Source of the DNA: Hippasteria phrygiana
Taxonomy: Eukaryota; Echinodermata; Asteroidea; Valvatida; Goniasteridae
Reading direction: 5' to 3'
Length of the DNA stretch: 64,000 nt
Assembly: GCA_037893225.1 (NCBI GenBank)
Contig: JAZGUH010000113.1
Coordinates: forward strand, 1,426,001 to 1,490,000
The stretch's first letter is position 1, and each line of letters begins with the position of its first letter. The notes under the pieces are model-generated. The model was not told the origin of the DNA. It worked only from the letters and a program-made list of their open reading frames with translations, and did not search any database. Position numbers and translations under genes: made by a program. Positions 52,401 through 61,400 of the stretch are shown piece by piece.

Positions 52401-55400
52401 GCCGAAGGCGAGGTCCATTAACAGCGGTCACGACCCTTCGAGGTTATTATTGACTGGTAAAGACCGGGTCATCACATTTTTATCCCCATTCATAAATGCC
52501 TTCTTACGAAAAATGCAAAAACCTCCCGTAAAAAGGACAAAATGCGAAGCTTTTTCACCCCACTTTTTCTCCCATTTGCTCAGTACAAAACACATGCGCG
52601 TGAAGGCGTTTCGCGCCTGTCTGTCGCGTGCGCGTACGCACACGCACGAGATGCAGCGTTTTATACGCGTGCATTAGCGTTGTCTTACATTATGAAGTTT
52701 ATTACATCTTGTGCGCGCACCTACTACGCTCTCCCTGTTGCGTATCGGCTGAGAACAGCTGGTTATGACGCGCCGTGTTTAAACAACTTCCAGCCGTGTT
52801 TAAACAACTGTTTAAACACACCCACGTGACAGGCTCTGGACCAATAGGGATAGTGAAACTCGCCGAGGCATTTATGAATGATGAGTAAAGATTGTGTCGG
52901 CACATTTTTGTCTCCATTCATAAATACCAAGTTCTTCCTTGTTTCCTTCAATTTGTACAATAAAAGATGTGTAAATGTGTGCAGTTCCGTAGCTTGTGAG
53001 TTGGCATTGTATTCACAAAATGCAGCATCTCAAGATGTTGTGTGGACTGTCCACACAATGTTTTCCACTTTCTGAATAGTGGTCTTAAGCCGTGTTTCCA
53101 TTAGACTCTTTATTACGCGGCCTCGCGGAAACTAGCCGCAACATTCCTTCACGTAATTCTACCTTGCGTTTCTATTTGGACCTTTTTTTACCGCGACAAG
53201 AACGTTTATTCGCCTTAAGGCGGACAGAATGTCACACATGTGCACAATCACCTTTGACCTAAACGGGATAGACGGGATTTCGCGTGCTAAATTCATTGTA
53301 TAGTCAGCTACCATACATGTACACATACCAACGCGCTCGCGAAAAGGTCTAATCTAGTGTAGAAAATATGGCATCGTCTTCAAATGTCGTACCGCCGAGT
53401 TCCAAGACCTCGAAAAAAGAAAAAAAGCCGACCCTACTGGTGGAAGTTCCAAGAGAAAGAACTGGGGCCACGCAAAAACTGTTGGGCTGATCGCGATTTG
53501 GGGGGTCTCGCGAACACCAAGAGGGTTTCAATCGAAGGGATGGTGTATAAACTCCCACACGTGTGCCTCCATATTGAGGCAGTTCTCCTCGAAATTCTTC
53601 TCTGCCTTCCCAACATTTTCACTGACATCTAACCCAATTAAACCTCTCACAAAATGATCAAATCTGCCATGTTTCAAGCAGTGAACGGATGAAAAACGTA
53701 GCTGTTGTATGCACATATGGACGTGGCCGATCCTCGGTCAGTTCGCTCCGCTGCAAACTAGTGCAACTGCACTGTACACATGTAATACATGTAATGACAG
53801 GTAAACACAAGGAGACAGCGAACCATACCACCATTTCCGCGCGTACTCTAGCGATAATCGCTGTGTAGTTGACGCGATACAGAAAGTCGCATTGTTTACA
53901 CAGTGGTTTCCGCGTGGTCGCGATAGTTCTACACGGAGGGGCTGTTTCCATTGGACTTTTTATCTTCCCTGATAACTTTCAAAGGCCGCGTGGATATCTT
54001 ACGCGACCACTTTCGCCCTGGTTGTTTTTCATCAAGGTCACGGAAAGTCGAAAGGAATGTTAGTTTACCGTGCGTCTCCATTAGACTTAATTTTGTCATT
54101 CTAAAGAAAAGTCGTGGTCGATTGACAAAAATAAGTCCAATGGAAACACGGCTTCAGAGGCATTTTGGGTTAGGGTTGTCCAGCAAAATAAGGTAGATTA
54201 GTCAAGGACATCACAGTTGAAATGTCATATCCAAGTGTTTACAGTGTGAGAGTATGTGGTTTTGTCTTAAACTGCACAAGAACAAAGGAATGCCCACACA
54301 AGGTGTACAACTTGTCCATCACAAGTCAAATCACTAGTCAATCACAAGTCGGCTCACAAATGACAGGGTATGAACAAGGACAAAGGAATGCTTTTGTTAA
54401 TACAGTACATTGTAGCTTGTGACTTTTTGAGACCCAGACTTGTGAAGTGACATGTGATTGATTTGGGATAACTTGTGATGACTTGATTACAATTGTGAAT
54501 GCTCTTTCAACTGTGTATCAACTCAAAACAACCTGTTCTGAAGCATTTTGTTTCAACAACTCCAAGCCGGTGTTGAATGAAGGCACTGTGTGTGTATCAG
54601 GAGTTGTGATGGTTCTCGTCCCGCTGTCGTTGAATCTGTTCATTACTCTAGATGGCCAATAATGTCTGTGTCTCAATGTCACTCAATATGCTACATGTAC
54701 CTTGTGATTTTTTTCTTGGGCCATAATAATTATGAATGCAAGTTTAGAAAAATAACTAGGGACTTAAAGAAATGATGCAGGATGATGTCAATTTTGTGAA
54801 CACACACACAATTTCAGTATTCATATGCAAATAAAGATGGTTGATAAAACTGTGCTTTAACACAACCTGTGCACCATACAAGGCGAAATCTCAACCTGTT
54901 TGGGAGCAGGGTTGAGTTAAACCCTGGCGAAACAGATCTTGGGGTTGATGCTGGGTGAAAACATTTATTTGTGAAATGCCATATGTGTTCATCCCTGCAT
55001 CAATCCCAAGATTTATCTAAGCGTGAACAAATTTGAGTGGTGTTAACCAGTTCACGCCGGGATTAATTTGACATTCACCGGACCTAGGCGCGGGATTATT
55101 TGTCACAAACCTCGATGCCAGCCGGGGTTCAGGCCGAATCAGGACATAATCTGCGGGTAGCACACCCTTATATTTCCGGCCTCGCTCGCTGCGAGCGAGT
55201 CGCTGACAGATATTACCAGCCTCGATTGAGTGCGTGTTTATCAGTCATCCGTTCCGAATACCGCAAAACCTTTGCGTGTATACACGTCATCCAACGCGAA
55301 CTGGTTGAAAGGGAAAAGCAGAACTCGCCGCTTGTTGCTAAAGCCGCGTTTGCATTGGACTAACTATTGTCAAAAGTTACAGTGCATGATTGTAAACATT

Positions 55401-58400
55401 CCACTGTGGTTATTCTTCCTTGCATCCGCATTTGGATTGCACGGCTCGCGTAAACTCCTTGGCCACGTAAACTCTGCAACAGCATGTCCTCTCAAAATGC
55501 ACATTGTACATTACAGTGGCTGTCCGCACTGGACTTTTCAGCGACGTAAAACTGCCACATAATTTTTCCGCTACATGGTTGACCCTGTAAAAATTCCTGC
55601 TGTGGAGGGATAAACTGACAACCGACGATCGACACTTGACAATTTGGAAAGTTTACCGGCTGTCCGCATTGGAGTTAATTTTGTCAAGTTGACAACAGTC
55701 TCGGTTTAACAAAAAAAAGTCCAATGCGGACACGGCTTAAGCCACACAGCCCTTGACGGTTGGTGTACGTAGTATATAATAATGAGATGTTCTTTTCTTT
55801 GTGTGTGAATATTTACAGCTAAACTTTGTGGGTGTGACTGTTGACCCAGAGCGCAAGTATGTTCACTTTCCTAGCAACAAGCACATGTTTGCTCCGGTGC
55901 CAGTTGGTGTAGCTAGCCATCCAAAGCAGGTTTATGAGTTGTACAATGGTGGTGATGTGCCTGTAATGTACCAACTAGACCTGACAGCTCTGGAGTATGT
56001 TTTGCAGGTATATCAGGGTGGTTTCTTTTGTCTTTCATTGGTTTAATTTTCCTTGCTGTGTCCGTGCTGTTTGTGGCTTGGCACCCAAAAATAAAAAAAT
56101 TATATTAGATAAGTTATGAGCTTTCCAATGAGACGTTAAGACAAGTAACACAATAAGTTTCAAGTTTGCATTAGCGATGAGACACTCCTACTCTTATAGT
56201 GTTAACCCTAACCATTCCAAGCCTTACAAACTCCAACAGCAGGTTGTGTTGAATTTTGATGGGTTCAGGACTGTAGCGCCTTGGCACCATTACTTTACAT
56301 GGAGCTATGACGCCAAATGGCGCAAAAAATATAAATAGTGGCACCAGGTCGGAAGCCGCCATTTGCCGCTATTTGTGCAGTTTCAATCCATTGTTGGATT
56401 ATTGTGTAAGTTACGCTTGACTGCACTAGCTCATTGTGGCCATTTCGCTTGGCTGCATAGGCCGCCCTGGCACCCCGATGCCTCACTACAATAACCGTAC
56501 TCAAGGGGTTAAAAGCCAAACGAATGTGCCATAGGTAAACTGCACAGTGTTTGATTTTTCAAAATGCCTATTGGGTTAGGGTTAATGTACAGGGTGATCA
56601 TCGCACGTAAAGTTAAGACTAAATACATTGCAGAGTGTAGTAAGCAGTTTTTTGTATTCAAAAATATAATTTTCCTCTATTATTTGTTTGTAGGAGGCAA
56701 TCCAGTAAATTAAAATGTTCAACCAGGGTATGGACTTATTATGGAATATTATTCCCTTATTTAATGCTAGCAATTCATTTTGAAAGTTTATTTTCAGGGT
56801 GAAACCCCCAAAAGAAATGCCTGGCATTATTTGGGACAGTTTCAAAGTGCCGCCCTTTTTAAATGAGGAGATACTAATTTCAATAAGTTTTGGTTTGTGA
56901 TGTTTACATCTTCAGGAGAACTTCAATCACAAGATCTTTGAATGCTTGAATCCGTATGGTGAGATAGCAGCAGGGAGAACAGCTAATGTTGAATGGGTGT
57001 TCTCTCCATTGGAGGCTAAGACATATATGGTAGGTGGAATAGTATACAAATAATGAATGTTTATGAGTGCATTGGTAAGAATAATTTCATGAGGTGACAG
57101 ATTAAATGTGCCATTACACGCAGGGTTGTTTGATTTAAATCACTCGATTTAAATTATTGATTTTATAAATCATGATTTAAATCAGTGAAATATTTTTTTT
57201 AAATCACTAATAAGAATAATGTTTTAATTTCTCTTAAATTTCTGTTATTTTTTTAATGTAAAAACAATTTCTGTTATTCAAACATGACTGTCATTAACTT
57301 TAAATCGCTTATACTCACTCTAAAGAGATGTATAAGGCCAGTTTCCTGAAACAGTGTACTACATTAATGCATATGATTCTGAAGTACATTGTGGGCGCGT
57401 TGGTGTATTCAAACCGCGGACGAAAAATGCCAGAGAACAAAAGAGAACAATATCGTCCGCGATTCCCAGCATACGTCCGCGATTGGAAGTGTGTACAAAA
57501 CCTATGGAGGCCTTCCGAAACAAAAGAGGAACAATGGGACGTCCGCGTTTGGAGGTCGATACACGACTGTGTGTGTGTGTGTAATGTACTACCTGCTTGT
57601 ATGATACAGTATTCCTCTCATACATGTACATATAGGTTTAAAAATCTCATGCATGTTGTAATGCGCCTATCAATTGATACCCCCTGACCTGCCCCCCCTC
57701 CCCTGCCTGACCCCCCCCCCACCCCCCCACGCTCTTCCCCTCCCCCTTTTTTATCCAGTTTATCAGGCAATAAGGACTTTCTGCTGAGTTGTATAAAAAT
57801 GGCAACTAAAAAATAATGATTTTTAATAAATATTTACGTTTTCCAAAATTGTAAATTTTGCCTCATCGTCTCTGCTAAACCGTCTATATTTTAACATAGG
57901 CCTAAATCTTCAATGGTGCTGCAGTGTTCTCCACGGCCTTAAATTTTAGCAGGGCGGCAGACAATTTGAGCGCGGAGCGCGAATCCCTTACGATTCTAGA
58001 TGCTCTAGATGCTCTGATTCTAGATGCTCTAGATCTGTGGTGCAATCTGAGGCATTTCCTGCCCACTTTCTTCTGACTCTTTGAATCAAATTTGCTCGTG
58101 TTGATTTGGTCATGAAAAGTTTATTTTTTCGGGGGCAATTTCTTTTTACTGAGTGGAACTTGTCACCGAGCGGGGGGTTCAGTAGTCTTGGTTCCAAGAC
58201 GTCCTTAGCGGTGCGACGTTTAGCGTGCACGGCCGGCCGACAGCGCCCTCTCGCTACACACACCCGCCACGGCCAAATCGCTAAGATTGATTTGGCCTTG
58301 GCGTGTGTGTGTGTGTGTAGCTAGAGGGCGCTGCCGTGCGCACTGTACGTCGCACCGCGCTAAGGCATCTTGGAACCAAGACTAGGGGTTCAGAGTTAAG

Positions 58401-61400
58401 CCGGCCGGTGAGCTAAACATGCACGTGGGCACAGCGCGCGTGGATAAGGCATTTTCCGAGAGAAAAAGACGCCCTCAAGTGTTACGGAACATTGTAATTT
58501 AGGTAAACTGGTTCTCGACGTGACAAAGTGAAAATGATATTACCAGGGAGATTGCAACCAGTCCAGATAATATTACGTGTATAGTTTTATGATGTGAATG
58601 CATAATATGTTGCGTACGTTGCGTCCAGATCTGTTCGATTACTATAAACGCTACTGCAATACTGCTGAATGTTAATGCTGGTAAACTCTTCATGTTCGTT
58701 CCACAGAGTGCGGTAAACTTCTTCGTACTTAGATAAATTGTGAAGACGGTGGAGAATGGGGGAAAATCCAATGGAAACAAAATAGCAGGGCAGTGAAAAT
58801 GTTAGCGGGGCGGTAAAACTTTAGCGGGGCGGCATACAATTTTGGCAGGGCGGCCCGCCCTGCTTAAACCCCTCGTTGAGAACACTGGTGCTCTGTCCAT
58901 TGAAAGTTCCATTGTCTGGTTCCCATTCTACAGCTGCAGATGCAAAATGACGCCGAAGGACAATATTTCCACCGCAAAAATCGTAAAAACCTTTACAGGA
59001 TCAAAATAAGGACAGTGCGTTAAACAAATATGGTGGCTGCATTAAATAGTTTTATTCCACCATGGTTGTGTGTAGAGAGGAGGGGGGTTCCTGTTATCAA
59101 CTTGGATTAGAAATGTGCGGTATGATGGTGATGCTGTAACAGAGATGTTAAGACAAACTTTGTATTCTAGAAAAGAATACGATCAATGAAAGGGATTTCA
59201 GTACTGATTTCATGAACAATTGTGTGTTGTTATACTTGACTTTCAATGATGGTCATTTAAATTGACTTATTTGAAACAAATGTTTTATGCCAATGGTACG
59301 ATGATAAAAGAATCGATTTAAATCAAAAGAAATCTGATTTTTTCTTTTTGGATTTTTTAAAATCATGATTTTTATCAACCCTGATTCCACGAGCCGAAGC
59401 CGAATGAAATGGGACATTCCATCTGTCACTGAATGAATTATTCTTACCATTGCAAGAATGTGAAACATTCATTATTTGTTTTGTACAACGCCTGAATAAA
59501 TCCTCATCGGATTACATGCATGGATTTCTTTGTGTACAACTTGATGTTTTCCCTTCTCAGTCCTGCATAAAACCACGACACCCAGTTCCGAATCAGTTAA
59601 AGCTCAATTGTTGTTCCGCGTGTCTTGCAAATTCATCTAATCGTTTAACTGCGTATTTAATTTGTTTCTTTGTTAGCAGCGTGAGAATCATCTACGAGTT
59701 CCGTATTTCATCGTCTGTTAGGAGAACAAACGGTGATTTGCGAACATCGTCCGCCATTCTGTGTGAATGACAGCCGTGGTGTAGCGCCACCAATAGTGTG
59801 ACCGTGAAATTATGGAAGTTCTATTCAACATATACCGTTGAATAGAACTTCTGTTTTTGTGGTGCCGTGCGTTGGTACGAATAATTCAATGCGCGCGATC
59901 AACGATCCACCAATCAGATGGCGGGGATTTATTCAGGTGTCGTATAATTATTTTTATAATACCTCACCCACAGATTCTGTGTCTCGATTGGCCTAGAGCA
60001 AGTCACATGACATTCGCTATTTTTGCTATTTTCCTGTGCACTGCCAAAAAGTACTATACCCGTAGCAACCAAAGTACTATACCGCATCACTGGTATGTGT
60101 GCAAAATGCATACTGGTGTAGTATGTGCGCATCGCGCATCGCGCATACTCTTCCTAAGCGCTAACACTATACAGAACTGGGTTCAAACATTGCATGAAGG
60201 GGGGTAGTTTGCAAAAGTGGAAATAATTTTTATCTAATTTTGAATTAAAATAGACGTACATTTACAAAGTAATAAGGGGATAAAAGTATGATGACCCGGT
60301 ATTTACCACGTCAATAATAACCAAGGAGGGGTGTGACCGCTGTTAATAGACCTCTCCTTCGGCTCGGTCCAATAACAGCGGTCACGCCCCTCCTCGGTTA
60401 TTATTGACGTGGTAAAGACCGGGTCATCACATTTTTATCCCTATTCTAAATGCCTTCTTACGAAAAATGCAAAAACCTCCCGTAAAAAGGACAAAATGCG
60501 AAGCTTTTTCACCCCACTTTTTCCTCCCATTTGCTCAGTACAAAACACATCGGCCTTGTGAGCGCATGAAGGCGCTTCGCGCCTGTCTGTCGCATGCGTG
60601 TACGCACACGCACGAGATGCAGCATTTTATAAGCGTGCATTAGCGTTGTCTTACATTATGAAGTAAAGTACATCTTGTGTGCGCACCTACTACGCTCTCA
60701 CTGTTGCGTATCGGCTGAGAACAGCTGGGTATGACGCGCCGTGTTTAAACAACTTCCAGCCGTGTTTAAACAACCGTTTAAACACAGCCACGTGACAGGC
60801 TCTCGACCAATAGGGACAGTGAAACTCGCTGAGGCATTTATGAATCTTATTTAAATTCAGTTATAGTGCTTAAATCAAGCAGAATATGTGGGAGAGGTGT
60901 TATAAAGCAAATATTGACTGCTTTATCTCGTAGTGTAGTAAAACTAGCCTCCTTCGTTGATCTATGGAGCATTTCGAGTAAAGCCCAGCAAGTCTGGACT
61001 CAAACCTGTTGTGCATATGTGGTTGGCATTTGAATGGCTACATTCTGAGCAACGCTGTCTGCGTCGTTAATTGTACTTGCCTTTAAATTTTTAGTATTTT
61101 CCCCCAGGGAGCTGAGATAGTCTAAGGTATGCTATAAGTGCCTGATGAGCGGGGGTAATGATGATGTACATTTCATTTCATTTCATTTATTATTTCTCAG
61201 GGCAAACATAAAAAGGTACAGTACACAGATGAACAAATGACATAAAACAAAACATGACATGGTAACACCCCTGAAGGATTGCCAAATGTGAACTAAATCA
61301 CAATCGAGTGGCTCTCCAAATGTAGCCATGCCAACATTAAATACATGTACATATATATATGCAAAATGAAAAAAAAAAAAAAATGCAAGGCAATACTATA

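Larger units (their letters stand above)
57121..59383. mobile_element. 2.26-kb hAT-like element, GATTTAAATC-rich ends
   Basis: Ends CAGGGTTGTTTGATTTAAAT and ATTTTTATCAACCCTG, flanked by ATTACACG (57113-57120) and ATTCCACG (59384-59391), 7 of 8 identical. Multiple GATTTAAATCA/AAATCATGATTT words in both ends are a known hAT style. No intact transposase; the interior is largely other repeats (57412-57565, 57922-58887). Confidence 0.88.
57045..59955 (-). mobile_element. Two-module hairpin element, copy 3, opened by a 2.3-kb insertion
   Basis: In reverse orientation to copies 1 and 2. Its hairpin module begins TATACAAATAATGAATG and GGTAAGAATAATTTCATGAG (57046-57110), is split by a hAT-like element at 57121-59383, and resumes CACGAGCCGAAGCCGAATG ... 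GAATTATTCTTACCATTGC (59388-59455). Module 1 follows at 59482-59945 (ACAACGCCTGAATAAATCC ... GGATTTATTCAGGTGTCGT). Confidence 0.8.

Noticed and set aside
53368..53640. Harbinger MADF-type or transposase gene in the 1.07-kb element
   Set aside because: ORFs on both strands are short and I could not match any motif; not enough for a call.
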